Positions 26,268 through 35,684 of a stretch of 64,000 nt of DNA are shown here, piece by piece (position 1 is the first letter of the stretch; every line of letters starts with the position of its first letter). Below the pieces are notes generated by a model. That model ran no database searches. It saw only the letters and a program-made list of their open reading frames with translations, and was not told the origin of the DNA. The translations under genes were made by a program, and so were the position numbers. Source of the stretch: JBDHHQ01 sp039586035 (GTDB lineage Bacteria > Gemmatimonadota > Gemmatimonadetes > Longimicrobiales > Gaopeijiaceae); contig JBDHLD010000011.1 in the NCBI GenBank assembly GCA_039586035.1, forward strand, positions 1-64,000, given 5' to 3'.

Positions 26268-26648
26268 GTGATCCGCGCTTTGATCGCATGGGGACCGGCG
26301 GCGACTTGGGCGACGGTCCTCTTCTTATTGAGTGAGTTTCGAGGCATCACTCCGAGCGTGTGGTTCGCCGTCCACGACAAGCTCGTTCATCTGCTGCTCT
26401 ACGGAGTCCTCGGAGCGACCCTGGGCTGGGCGAAGCGGATGAGCCAGAGCTCGGTTCCGCATTGGATGCTCGTTACTCTGGGCATCGCGTACGGCGTCGT
26501 CGACGAGCTTCACCAGCGCTTCGTACCCAACCGGGTGGCTTCGCTCGACGACCTGGTGGCCGACGCGATTGGCATCGTGATCGGTTACGTCGCGATACTG
26601 TTGGTTTGGGACTTGGTCCTCCGGCTCCGAACGCAGCCTTCCCGGTAG
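26268..26648 (+). CDS. VanZ-like membrane protein
   Basis: 126 residues with four predicted transmembrane helices (about 6-22, 36-52, 66-82 and 98-118). The VanZ family hallmark is DELHQRFVPNR followed by SLDDLVADAIG. VanZ was named from teicoplanin-resistance clusters, but most family members are of unknown function; a resistance role here would be unsupported. The start is GTG 26268 with only a weak ribosome-binding site. aspS begins 17 bases after the stop, so the two may be co-transcribed. Confidence 0.85.
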   Translation: MIRALIAWGPAATWATVLFLLSEFRGITPSVWFAVHDKLVHLLLYGVLGATLGWAKRMSQSSVPHWMLVTLGIAYGVVDELHQRFVPNRVASLDDLVADAIGIVIGYVAILLVWDLVLRLRTQPSR

Positions 26649-26665
26649 ATTCCCCTGACAATACG

Positions 26666-28459
26666 ATGACGCACGTCAACAAGGATCAGACTTCGCAGCG
26701 GTCTTGCTCATTGGGACGCCTGGACGCGTCCCGCGTGGGGGAGACGCTGCGCGTGGTGGGGTGGGTGCACCGGCGGCGTGACCTGGGTGGGCTGCTCTTC
26801 CTGGACCTCAGGGATCGCACGGGCCTCCTGCAGGTCTCCCTGGGTCCAGATTGGACGACCGCTGAGGGGCTGGCCTCCGGGCGGACGCTCGGGAGCGAGG
26901 ACGTGGTGGCCATCGAGGGTGAGCTCGCGCTGAGACCGGAAGATGCGCGGAACCCCGAGATGTCCACGGGTGAAGTGGAGCTCAGGGCCGAGCGGGTCGA
27001 GCTGCTGAACGGCGCGGTCACGCCGGCGATCCCCGTCTACCGGGCGCCCGACGAAGAGCTGCCTTCCGAGGAGCTGCGCCTCCGACATCGAGTGCTGGAC
27101 CTCCGGAGGCCCGAGTTGCAGGCCCGGCTCCTGTTGCGACACCGCCTGGTCCTGGAGACCCGGAACTATCTGAGCGAGCAGGGCTTCACCGAGATCGAGA
27201 CTCCGATCCTCACCAAGCCCACGCCGGAGGGCGCGCGGGACTATCTGGTGCCCAGCCGGGTTCACCCCGGTGAGTTCTACGCTTTGCCCCAGAGCCCCCA
27301 GATCTATAAACAGATCCTGATGGCGGCGGGATTCGACCGCTATTTCCAGATTGCTCGCTGCTTCCGGGACGAGGATCTGCGGGCGGACCGACAGCCCGAG
27401 TTCACCCAGATCGACCTCGAGGCGTCGTTCATCGAGCCCGCCGACATCTACGGATGGATGGAAGGGCTCATGGAACGGCTTGCCACCGTCGCGGAGATCG
27501 AGGCGCCCACGCCCTTCCAGCGTCTTTCCTACGCTGACGCGCTGAATCGCTACGGCAGCGACCGGCCAGACTTGCGCTACGCCCTCGAGATCGCCGATTG
27601 GAGCGGTCCCCTCGGCGCGTTGGATTCGGGTATCCTTCGCTCCGCCCTGGAGGGAGGTGGACGGATTCGCGGCATGGTCCTGCCCGGCGGGGCCGGTCTT
27701 TCGCGGCGTGAGATCGAAGCCCTGGAGGCCGAGGCCAAATCGGCCGGTGCTCCGGGACTCCTCTGGTTCAAGCGAACGGCCGACGGAGGAACCGGTCCCC
27801 TGAGCCGGTTCATGACGCCCGACGCCTACGCAGCCACCGAGTCCGCCGAGGGAGACCTGGTGGTGGTGGCTGCCGGAGACGACGGCGTGACGTCGCCGGC
27901 GCTCGCCGCCACGCGAGGCGCGGCGATCCAGGCCCTGGACCTCCCTGCGCAGCGTGAGCACGCATGGCTGTGGGTCACGGACTTCCCCCTCTTCGAGACG
28001 GTCCCCGGCGGGGGACGACTCACCGCCACCCATCATCCCTTCGTGCTGCCCCACGCGGACGACTCACACAGGCTCGGATCGGATCCCCTTTCTGTGCGGG
28101 GCCATGCGTACGATCTGGTGTATAACGGGACCGAGCTGGGTTCCGGGAGCCTGCGCTGTCACGACCCCGGGCTCCAGCGCCGGCTACTGGCGGTGTTGGG
28201 TATGGACGATGCCGAGATCGACCGGCGCTTCGGGTTCTTGCTCCAGGCGTTGGGGTCCGGTGCGCCACCTCACGGAGGAATCGCCCTGGGCATGGACCGA
28301 ATCGTGAAGGACTTCAGCGGCGCCCAGAGCCTGCGGGACGTCATCGCCTTCCCGAAGACGACGGCGGCGCGCGCGTTGTTCGAAGGGGCTCCCGTTCCGG
28401 TGTCATCGGAGGACCTGGCCGAGCTCAGGATCCGCGTGGAATCCGGGACGGACGACTAG
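26666..28459 (+). CDS. aspS: Aspartate--tRNA(Asp/Asn) ligase
   Basis: 597 residues, the size of bacterial AspRS. The N-terminal OB fold (about 15-120, VVGWVHRRRDLGGLLFLDLRD) recognises the anticodon. The class II core has QSPQIYKQILM, motif 2 RCFRDEDLRADRQPEFTQ and motif 3 GIALGMDRIV. A bacterial GAD insertion lies between them (about 300-420). It charges tRNA-Asp; whether it also charges tRNA-Asn, as in bacteria with GatCAB, cannot be decided here. ATG 26666 is the first start matching the family. Confidence 0.96.
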   Translation: MTHVNKDQTSQRSCSLGRLDASRVGETLRVVGWVHRRRDLGGLLFLDLRDRTGLLQVSLGPDWTTAEGLASGRTLGSEDVVAIEGELALRPEDARNPEMSTGEVELRAERVELLNGAVTPAIPVYRAPDEELPSEELRLRHRVLDLRRPELQARLLLRHRLVLETRNYLSEQGFTEIETPILTKPTPEGARDYLVPSRVHPGEFYALPQSPQIYKQILMAAGFDRYFQIARCFRDEDLRADRQPEFTQIDLEASFIEPADIYGWMEGLMERLATVAEIEAPTPFQRLSYADALNRYGSDRPDLRYALEIADWSGPLGALDSGILRSALEGGGRIRGMVLPGGAGLSRREIEALEAEAKSAGAPGLLWFKRTADGGTGPLSRFMTPDAYAATESAEGDLVVVAAGDDGVTSPALAATRGAAIQALDLPAQREHAWLWVTDFPLFETVPGGGRLTATHHPFVLPHADDSHRLGSDPLSVRGHAYDLVYNGTELGSGSLRCHDPGLQRRLLAVLGMDDAEIDRRFGFLLQALGSGAPPHGGIALGMDRIVKDFSGAQSLRDVIAFPKTTAARALFEGAPVPVSSEDLAELRIRVESGTDD

Positions 28460-28512
28460 AGCACGCTGGCGCGGTCGTAACCCGTGTCGGCGAGCGAGAG
28501 GGACGCATACGA

Positions 28513-29508
28513 ATGGCGAACGGCGACAGCACCATGGTCGAGCACCGCCTCGACGCCGAAGGGGCGGACCACCTTCTGCTGGCAGGCGTGAATGACGCCA
28601 ACATGCAGGAGCTCGCACGTCTGTTCGGCGTGCGGGTCGTGCTCCGCGGCGACCATCTGATCCTCTCGGGAGAGCTGGTCGCGGTCGAGCGGGCGGTGCC
28701 CGTCACGCACCATCTCATCGAGTTGGCTCGTCTGCGGGCGCCGTTCGACACCAACGACATCGCGCGGTTCGCGGAAGAGGCGGCCACCCTGGGCGAGGTC
28801 GGGCACGTGCGAGCCGACGACGCGCTCCGCATCGCCCTCCCCGGGTCCCGGAAGGTCATCAGCCCCAAGTCCGACGGGCAGCGACGCTACCTCGAGGCCA
28901 TCTCCGAGTTCGACATCGTGATCGGGATCGGTCCCGCCGGGACGGGTAAGACCTACCTGGCGGTGGCCCGCGCGGTGGACGCGCTCTACAAGAAGCGGGT
29001 GCGCCGGATCGTTCTGGCCCGTCCGGCCGTCGAGGCGGGTGAGAACCTCGGGTTCCTTCCGGGTGACCTTCAGGAGAAGGTCGATCCCTACCTCCGTCCC
29101 TTGTACGACGCTCTCGAAGACATGATGCCCCACGATCGGGTGCAGCGGGCCATCGAATCCCACACCATCGAGATCGCGCCCCTGGCCTACATGCGGGGGC
29201 GCACGCTCGCCGACGCCTTCGTGATCCTGGACGAGGCCCAAAACGCCACGACGGCGCAGATGAAGATGTTCCTCACCCGCCTGGGGCTGAACTCGCAGGT
29301 GGTGATCACGGGCGACAAGACCCAGGTCGACCTGCCGCGCCGGGAGGATTCGGGGCTGCTGGAGGTCGAGCGTATCCTGACGGGCATCGAGGGCATCTCG
29401 CTAGTGTATCTTGACGCCATGGACGTGATTCGGCATCGACTGGTGAAGGACATCATCCGGGCCTATGCGCTGGCCGACGAGGAATCCCTTTCGGAGTCGG
29501 ACGGGTGA
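28513..29508 (+). CDS. phoH: PhoH-family ATPase (YbeZ type)
   Basis: 331 residues. Walker A is GPAGTGKT at 140-147 and Walker B is FVILDEAQN; ITGDKTQVDLPR follows in the C-terminal motor part. An N-terminal KH-like section precedes the ATPase. PhoH/YbeZ proteins are RNA-associated ATPases usually encoded next to ybeY, and here ybeY lies one gene downstream. The stop overlaps the next GTG start (GTGA). ATG 28513 is used. Confidence 0.94.
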   Translation: MANGDSTMVEHRLDAEGADHLLLAGVNDANMQELARLFGVRVVLRGDHLILSGELVAVERAVPVTHHLIELARLRAPFDTNDIARFAEEAATLGEVGHVRADDALRIALPGSRKVISPKSDGQRRYLEAISEFDIVIGIGPAGTGKTYLAVARAVDALYKKRVRRIVLARPAVEAGENLGFLPGDLQEKVDPYLRPLYDALEDMMPHDRVQRAIESHTIEIAPLAYMRGRTLADAFVILDEAQNATTAQMKMFLTRLGLNSQVVITGDKTQVDLPRREDSGLLEVERILTGIEGISLVYLDAMDVIRHRLVKDIIRAYALADEESLSESDG

Positions 29509-31952
29509 GCAAGGGAAACGGGCGGAGCCGAGGGCCGACGGTTCTCGACACCCTTTCGGAGAGGCCGACCGGGGTCTGGCCGGACGGGGTGGTGCACCAC
29601 GGCGCCCGTGTGGGGCTGTTGGTGCTCGTGGCCGTGACCGTGACTGCCCTGTTCCCTCCGGTCACGAGCATCACCATGGTGGGGTACGAGCTGGGCACGG
29701 TGGTCGAGGAAGACCTCATCGCCGAGTTCCCCTTCGCCGTTCCCAAGTCCGCCGAGGAGTTGGCCCGGGAGCGTGCTGCCGTAGCGGCGTCGGTGCCGCC
29801 CACCTTCGACTTCCGTCCCGACGCCGCGGATTCCATGGCGGTGCGGCTGGAGCGCTTCTTCGCCGCCGTGGACTCGGCGGTCGACGAGGGTGAAGCCGCC
29901 GCGCTCGAAGACTACCTGGGCCGCGTTCGCATCCGACTCCAGCCTGCCCAGCTCCAACTGCTCGTCGAGCCGGATACCCGCGCTCAGCTCCGGCGCGCGT
30001 CGCTGCGGGCGGCTCAGGAGCTCCTGCCGCGCGGTGTGATCGAGAGCGAGTCCGGCCTCACTACGGACCGGGTGGCGGTCCGCGTCGGAGACCAGGATCA
30101 GGGCCAGATCGGCCTGGACCAGTTGATGACGCCGCAGGAGTTCCAGGCCGAGGCCGAGGCGGGCCTGGGGCCCAACCCCTCCAGCGACGCCACCGATCTG
30201 CTGCGGCTGATCTTGATCCGCTGGCAGGCGTACAACTACACGTTGAACGTCATGGCCACCGACGTGGATCGGAACCAGGCTCGTCAGGCCGTGGACACGA
30301 CCCGCGAGAGCATCCTCGCCGGTGAGGCCATCGTCCGGGCGAATCAGCAGATCCGCGCGCCGGAGATCGAGCGCCTCACGGCCTACGAGCGTCAGCTCCA
30401 GACCCTCGGGCTGGTGGAGGAAGGCGTCTCCTTCCTGCCGTTCGTCGGCTCCACGCTCGTGGCCGTCCTGCTGCTGGGCCTGTTCGGCATGTTGCTGTTC
30501 TTCTTCCGCCCCGAGGTCTACACGACGTTCGTCTGGCTCTTGCTCCTGGCTGCCCTCGTCACGGCATACTTCCTCGTGGCCTGGGTGATCGACCTGAACC
30601 GGTTCGCGCCCGAGCTGCTCCCCATCGCGTTCGTGTCCCTGGCCGTGGCGGTGCTGTGGGACGGCCGCATGGCGCTCGTCTTGGTCCTGTTTCTGTCCCT
30701 GCTGACCGGGACCTTGGACGGGTTCGCCCAGTACGGGGTCGTGCTCACCACGGCCACCGGAGGCTCCGCGGCCGCGTTGAGCGTACGGGCAGTGCGTCGT
30801 CGGGCGCAGACCTGGGTCTTCGTGGCGATCATCGCAGCGGCCTATGCCGCCATGATCTTCGCACTGGGTCTGGTCGAAAGCGCGTCGGCCGGCACGGTCT
30901 TGACCCGGACCTTCTGGGGCGTGGCCAACGCCACTGCCTCCGCGATCCTGGCCATGGGCTTCCTGCCGGTGTTCGAGTGGATCACCCGGATCACGACGGA
31001 TCAGACACTTCTGGAGTGGGCGGATCCGAACCGCTCCCTGCTGAAGCGGCTGGCCATGGAGGCGCCGGGGACCCATAGCCACTCCATCCAGGTGGCGAAC
31101 CTGGCCGAAGCCGGCGCCGCCGCGATCGGGGCCAACGGACTCCTCTGCAGAGTGGGCGCGTACTATCACGACGTGGGGAAAGTCCTGAAGCCGCAGTACT
31201 TCATCGAGAACCAGCCCGAGGGGCGGAACCCCCACGACAAGCTCAAGCCGTCGACGTCTGCGCAGGTCGTTCGGGAGCACGTCACCGAGGGCCTGCGGCT
31301 GGCGCGGGACGCCAAGGTGCCGAAGGCCATCGCCGACTTCATCTCCGAGCACCACGGCACTCAGCGCATCACCTACTTCTACCAGAAGGCGGTGGACGAA
31401 GCCGGAGAGGCTGACGTCGAACCAGCCCCGTTCACGTATCCGGGTCCTCGCCCGCAGTCGAGGGAGACGGCAATCTGCATGTTCGCCGACTCCGTGGAGT
31501 CCGCCACGAGAGTCCTCCAGGACGCCACGCCGCAGAGAGTGAGAGAGCTCGTCCACAACCTCGTGGACTCGAAGATCCGTGACGGCCAGCTCGACGACGC
31601 GGATCTCACGCTCCGGGAGGTGGCGGTCCTCGAGGATCAGTTCGTGAAGATCGTGAGCGGCATGTACCACCACCGGATCGATTACCCCACGACGCGCCAC
31701 CTGACGGAATCGCCCGACGCTTCTGCCGGTGAGGCGACAGGGGAAGCGGCCGCCGAGGCGGCGGCTCCATCGCCCGCCGGCGCCGATGCCGCCATTGCGG
31801 GTGCAGCCGCAGCCGGCGGGCGAGAAGGCCCTGCGGCTCCGGGCCCGGACGGCGCCGAGCCGCCCGTCCCCACCGAGGCCCCCGCCTCGGAGGCTCCCGC
31901 GGACGAGGCGGGGGAGGAAGAAGCCCCCCAGCTCCCCGGCCTGGGCACCTGA
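29505..31952 (+). CDS. 7TM receptor-HD phosphodiesterase, PgpH-like (putative cyclic-di-AMP phosphodiesterase)
   Basis: 815 residues. A first membrane helix (about 35-52) leads to an extracytoplasmic 7TMR-HDED domain (about 60-300). Membrane helices lie between about 310 and 490, then a cytoplasmic HD domain (about 505-690) with THSHSIQVANLAE at 523-535 and YYHDVGK at 554-560. This is the architecture of PgpH, which degrades c-di-AMP. Residues about 700-815 form an Ala/Pro/Glu-rich tail unusual for the family. The gene order phoH-pgpH-ybeY is common in bacteria. The GTG start overlaps phoH by 4 bases. Confidence 0.93.
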   Translation: MSKGNGRSRGPTVLDTLSERPTGVWPDGVVHHGARVGLLVLVAVTVTALFPPVTSITMVGYELGTVVEEDLIAEFPFAVPKSAEELARERAAVAASVPPTFDFRPDAADSMAVRLERFFAAVDSAVDEGEAAALEDYLGRVRIRLQPAQLQLLVEPDTRAQLRRASLRAAQELLPRGVIESESGLTTDRVAVRVGDQDQGQIGLDQLMTPQEFQAEAEAGLGPNPSSDATDLLRLILIRWQAYNYTLNVMATDVDRNQARQAVDTTRESILAGEAIVRANQQIRAPEIERLTAYERQLQTLGLVEEGVSFLPFVGSTLVAVLLLGLFGMLLFFFRPEVYTTFVWLLLLAALVTAYFLVAWVIDLNRFAPELLPIAFVSLAVAVLWDGRMALVLVLFLSLLTGTLDGFAQYGVVLTTATGGSAAALSVRAVRRRAQTWVFVAIIAAAYAAMIFALGLVESASAGTVLTRTFWGVANATASAILAMGFLPVFEWITRITTDQTLLEWADPNRSLLKRLAMEAPGTHSHSIQVANLAEAGAAAIGANGLLCRVGAYYHDVGKVLKPQYFIENQPEGRNPHDKLKPSTSAQVVREHVTEGLRLARDAKVPKAIADFISEHHGTQRITYFYQKAVDEAGEADVEPAPFTYPGPRPQSRETAICMFADSVESATRVLQDATPQRVRELVHNLVDSKIRDGQLDDADLTLREVAVLEDQFVKIVSGMYHHRIDYPTTRHLTESPDASAGEATGEAAAEAAAPSPAGADAAIAGAAAAGGREGPAAPGPDGAEPPVPTEAPASEAPADEAGEEEAPQLPGLGT

Positions 31953-31977
31953 GCCCGGCACAGGCCCGATAGCCCCC

Positions 31978-33804
31978 GTGCTCACCGTCCACGTAAATTG
32001 CAGGGGCCGATCGGAGATCGATACCGACCTGCTGGAGTCGGCGGTACGGCTCGTTCTCGACGCCGAGGGCGTGGACCAGGCCGAGGTGTCCGTCACGCTC
32101 CTGGATGACGACTCCATCCGGGAGATGAATCGCGACTACCTCGGGCACGACCGGACCACCGACGTCATCTCCTTCGCCCTACACGGCGAGGACGAGCCTG
32201 TGCTCGGCGACGTTTACGTGGGCGTGGAGCAGGCCGAGCGGCAGGCGGTGGAGGCGGGCGTGCCGGCTCGGGAAGAGCTCGCGCGGTTGGCCCTGCACGG
32301 CACGCTTCACGTGTTGGGATACGACCATCCGGAGGGCGAGAGCAGAAGCACGAGCCCCATGTTCGAGCACCAGGAGCGGCTCATGGCCGAGCTTCTGGGC
32401 GACACGGGTGGGCCCCCGGAAGAAACAACGGACCGGAGAAAGTCCGTGAGCGGCACCGGTAGTCCAGAAGAGAGTCTGTTGGCCGAGCTCGGGCAGCTGG
32501 CCGAATCCGGCGACAGCGACAAGCTCCAGGAGATCCTCGCTGGGATGCACCCCAGCGACGTCGCCGACCTGGTCGAGTCCATCGAGGACAGCGACACGCG
32601 GGTGGCGTTCATCCGGGCGCTCCCCTCCGAGCTGGCTTCCGAGACTCTGACCGAGATGGAGGAAGGGGAACAGCCCGCCGAGCTGCTGGCTGCTCTCGGT
32701 CCCGTAGAAGGCGCCGCTCTGGTCCACGAGCTGGACGACGACGACGCGGCGGACCTCATCGCCGATCTGGAGCCGGCGGCCCGGGACCGGATCCTGGCGG
32801 AGCTGCCCGAAGACGAGGCCGAGGACATCGAGGGTCTCCTCCAGTACGACGAGGAGACCGCCGGCGGCCTGATGACCACGGCCCTGGTCTCGATTCCCGA
32901 GCGGATGACGGCGGCCGAAGCGATCGCGGAAGTGCGGAGGCAGGGGCGGGAGGTAGAAGACTTCTACACCCTGTTCGTCGTCGACGACCGAGGTCGGCTG
33001 CAGGGCACCGTGCCCCTCGACGACCTCATACTGGCCGATCCCCACAAGCCGGTGGCCAAGATGGTGCAGCCCGTCGTGGCCTCGGTGCTCACGGAAGTGG
33101 ATCAGGAGGAGGTGGGCCGCTTGCTGGGGCGGTACAACCTCGTGAGCGTGCCGGTGGTCAACGAGTTCGGCACCCTGCTCGGGCGCATCACGTTCGACGA
33201 CGTCATCGACGTCATCGAGGCGGAGCAGACCGAGGACATCCTGCGGCTGGCCGGTGGCTCCGAGGACGAGGAGGTCCGGGCGCGTTGGACCGACGCCGTT
33301 CGGGAGCGGCTGCCGTGGCTGCTGATCAACCTGCTCCCGGCGACGCTGGCTGCCGCCGTCGTATACGCCTTCGACCAGACGATCGAGAACGTGGTGATAC
33401 TGGCTGCGGTCATGCCCATCATCGCGGCAACCGGCGGGAACGCCGGCACACAGGCGTTGGCGGTGACCGTGCGCCGTATCTCCCTGGGCGGCGGCCGGAC
33501 GGAGCGGGCGTCTCCGGTGCTCAAGGAGATCAAGGTGGGGCTGGTCAATGGGGCAGCCATCGGCGGCGCCGTCGCCCTGCTCGCGGCCCTGGTCCCAGGA
33601 GGCGATCCCGTCCTGGGCCTGGTGGTGCTCGTCGCCATGTGGGGGACCGTGCTGATGGGCGGGTTCACGGGTGCGTTCGTGCCCACTCTGCTGAACCGGA
33701 GCGGCATCGATCCGGCCGTGGCGTCGGCCGTCTTCGTCACGACCCTCACGGACATGTTCGGGTTCTTCCTGCTGTTGGGTCTCGCCTCCATGCTGCTCCT
33801 ATGA
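31978..33804 (+). CDS. Fusion of endoribonuclease YbeY and magnesium transporter MgtE in one frame
   Basis: One uninterrupted frame of 608 residues. Residues 1-145 are YbeY, the rRNA-maturation ribonuclease, with the zinc motif HGTLHVLGYDH at 107-117. A linker (about 146-160) leads to a complete MgtE: N domain (about 161-275, with HPSDVADLVESI), two CBS domains (about 285-405) and a five-helix channel (about 430-608) with the conserved ATGGNAGTQ. No stop separates them. An in-frame GTG at 32446 (residue 157), preceded by GGAGAAAG, could start MgtE separately. So it is either a fusion protein or two products from one frame. YbeY would lie on the cytoplasmic side with the MgtE gating domain. 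The start is GTG 31978. Confidence 0.88.
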   Translation: MLTVHVNCRGRSEIDTDLLESAVRLVLDAEGVDQAEVSVTLLDDDSIREMNRDYLGHDRTTDVISFALHGEDEPVLGDVYVGVEQAERQAVEAGVPAREELARLALHGTLHVLGYDHPEGESRSTSPMFEHQERLMAELLGDTGGPPEETTDRRKSVSGTGSPEESLLAELGQLAESGDSDKLQEILAGMHPSDVADLVESIEDSDTRVAFIRALPSELASETLTEMEEGEQPAELLAALGPVEGAALVHELDDDDAADLIADLEPAARDRILAELPEDEAEDIEGLLQYDEETAGGLMTTALVSIPERMTAAEAIAEVRRQGREVEDFYTLFVVDDRGRLQGTVPLDDLILADPHKPVAKMVQPVVASVLTEVDQEEVGRLLGRYNLVSVPVVNEFGTLLGRITFDDVIDVIEAEQTEDILRLAGGSEDEEVRARWTDAVRERLPWLLINLLPATLAAAVVYAFDQTIENVVILAAVMPIIAATGGNAGTQALAVTVRRISLGGGRTERASPVLKEIKVGLVNGAAIGGAVALLAALVPGGDPVLGLVVLVAMWGTVLMGGFTGAFVPTLLNRSGIDPAVASAVFVTTLTDMFGFFLLLGLASMLLL

Positions 33805-33898
33805 CCACTCGGCCCGGGCGGACCGGTCGATCGAGGTGCCATCCGGGTCACCGGGAGGGGCATGGAAGGAGGACGCAGCCCGTGGGACGGCGGTCTCG

Positions 33899-35557
33899 AT
33901 GAAGCGGACCATCCGCAGCACGTCCGTTCTCGTGCGGCTCGTTCCCTACGTCTGGGCGTTCCTCAGGGACCGAAAGCGTTTGATCATTGTCGGCCCGCCG
34001 GCTCGGCGCACCGAGGCCCATCACCAACGGCGGGCCGAGCGGCTCACCAGGACCATCGCGCAACTGGGGCCCACGTTCATCAAGCTGGCCCAACTCTTCT
34101 CGTCTCGCGCCGACCTCTTGGTGGAGCCCTACCTCTCTGCCATCGGGACCCTTCAGGACCAGGTGCCGCCCGATCCGGTGGATCGCATCCGTTCCGTAGT
34201 CGAGTCCGAGTATGACAAGCCCATCGATGAGGTGTTCGACGAGTTCGAGTCGGAGCCTCTCGCGGCGGCCAGCCTGGGCCAGGTTCATCGAGCGATGGTC
34301 GGGGGGCGGGAGGCCGTCGTGAAGGTGTTGCGCCCAGGTGTGGAAGAGGTCGTGGCCCTGGACCTGGACATCTCCTTCCGGGTCCTGTTCTGGCTGAACC
34401 TCCTCTTCCGCAATCACCACGTGCAGGGACTCACCAACGTGGTGCGGGAGTTCAGCGTGAAGGTCCGGGAGGAGATGGACTTCACGAAAGAGGCCGACAA
34501 CATCCACCACTTCCAGGAGAAGTTCCGCACGGACCGTCGAGTGCGGGCCCCGTACGTGTTCCCGGAGTACACGCGCCGGCGCGTGCTGGTCATGGAGTAC
34601 TGCCGCGGCACCAAGATCGACCGCCTCCAGGACAAGTTCCGCTCGGGCCGGCTGCGGTTCGAGGACGTAATGGAGACCCTCACGGGCCTCTACCTGCGCA
34701 TGATGATGGTGGACGGTTTCCTCCATGCCGACCCCCATCCCGGCAACCTCCTGGTCCAGGAAGACGGCACGATCGTGGTGCTGGACTGGGGGATGGTCAT
34801 CCAGGTGCCGCGCTGGACGCGGGAGGACATCCTCGCCATCGCCCTGGCCGTGGAGCGGGAGGACCTGGACGGCGTGATCAACGGGATGTACCACCTGGGG
34901 ATGATCAATCCCGACGTGTCCCGGGGCGAGATCCGGGAAGCCGCCACGGAGATCCTGCGCATCCTGGAGCGGGTCACCGGCGGCGGCAGGGAGCGGATTC
35001 AGGAAATCGTCCAGGAGATCTTCGACACGTTCTACACGTGGCCCCTGATGCTTCCGCAGGAGCTGGTCTACTTCTTCCGCACGACCGCGCTGCTCGAAGG
35101 AATCGGCTTTCGGTATCGCCCCGACTTCGACGGATTGGGCCTGGTGCGCCGTGTCATCCGCAGCTACCGGGGCGAGATCCTCCGGACGACCGCTCGGCAG
35201 CCCGCGGCGGTTGCCAAAGACGTGCTCACGGAGGTCAACAGCGTGGTCCGCTCCGTGAGGGACCTGCTGCACCGCGCCGAGCGGGAGGAGCTCCGCGTGC
35301 GGATCCACCCCCGTGACCTGGGTCACCTGGAGCGGAACATCCACCTCCAGGCCCGCCGGTTGCTCCTCAGCATCTTCGCGACGGCAACGGCGGTGATCAC
35401 GTCCGTTCTGTTCATCTCGCTCAGGAGCTGGTGGCTCCTGGCCGGCGGACTCGTGACCTCGCTCTTCCTGTTCGTGTTGATCCTGTTCCTGCCAACGCAC
35501 CTGCTGGAGAACCCGCTCAGACACGCGAGAGGCATCCGGCCGGGAGACCGGTTCTAG
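33899..35557 (+). CDS. ABC1/UbiB family atypical kinase
   Basis: 552 residues. The kinase-like core has the UbiB features: an N-terminal GPTFIKLAQ (KxGQ reads KLAQ, with Gly replaced by Ala at 64), the alanine-rich loop PLAAASLGQVHRA, HADPHPGNLLV and VVLDWGM. Two C-terminal transmembrane helices (about 500-545) anchor it. UbiB proteins act as ATPases needed for isoprenoid quinone synthesis or lipid homeostasis. ATG 33899 starts the conserved part; a GTG 63 bases upstream would add unrelated residues. There is a 94-base gap after the YbeY-MgtE gene. Confidence 0.9.
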   Translation: MKRTIRSTSVLVRLVPYVWAFLRDRKRLIIVGPPARRTEAHHQRRAERLTRTIAQLGPTFIKLAQLFSSRADLLVEPYLSAIGTLQDQVPPDPVDRIRSVVESEYDKPIDEVFDEFESEPLAAASLGQVHRAMVGGREAVVKVLRPGVEEVVALDLDISFRVLFWLNLLFRNHHVQGLTNVVREFSVKVREEMDFTKEADNIHHFQEKFRTDRRVRAPYVFPEYTRRRVLVMEYCRGTKIDRLQDKFRSGRLRFEDVMETLTGLYLRMMMVDGFLHADPHPGNLLVQEDGTIVVLDWGMVIQVPRWTREDILAIALAVEREDLDGVINGMYHLGMINPDVSRGEIREAATEILRILERVTGGGRERIQEIVQEIFDTFYTWPLMLPQELVYFFRTTALLEGIGFRYRPDFDGLGLVRRVIRSYRGEILRTTARQPAAVAKDVLTEVNSVVRSVRDLLHRAEREELRVRIHPRDLGHLERNIHLQARRLLLSIFATATAVITSVLFISLRSWWLLAGGLVTSLFLFVLILFLPTHLLENPLRHARGIRPGDRF

Positions 35558-35682
35558 TGAGCTGCCCGCGCGACTACGGGCCCGTGCAGGCCGGCGGACG
35601 GCCCTCGACGAAGGAACGGCGCGGCGGCATCTGGGCGAACGAGGGGTTCGACGCCCGTGGTGCCGCGGCAGAGGAGGCGTAG
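35557..35682 (+). CDS. Possible 41-residue small protein between ubiB-like and meaB
   Basis: A GTG at 35557 overlapping the preceding TAG by one base opens a 41-codon frame ending TAG at 35680-35682, two bases before the meaB GTG. The product starts with Cys near the N-terminus and is rich in Gly, Arg and Ala; I recognise no family. Its last codons contain the GAGGAGG that serves as the meaB ribosome-binding site. It could be a leader-type frame coupling translation or a chance frame in GC-rich DNA. Confidence 0.25.
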   Translation: MSCPRDYGPVQAGGRPSTKERRGGIWANEGFDARGAAAEEA

Positions 35683-35684
35683 CG

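Noticed and set aside
26268..26648. Glycopeptide resistance function for the VanZ-like protein
   Set aside because: No other van gene is present and most VanZ-family proteins are not resistance factors.
31978..32100. M-box type magnesium riboswitch before mgtE
   Set aside because: mgtE has no leader of its own here because it continues the ybeY frame, and I see no M-box-like structure upstream.
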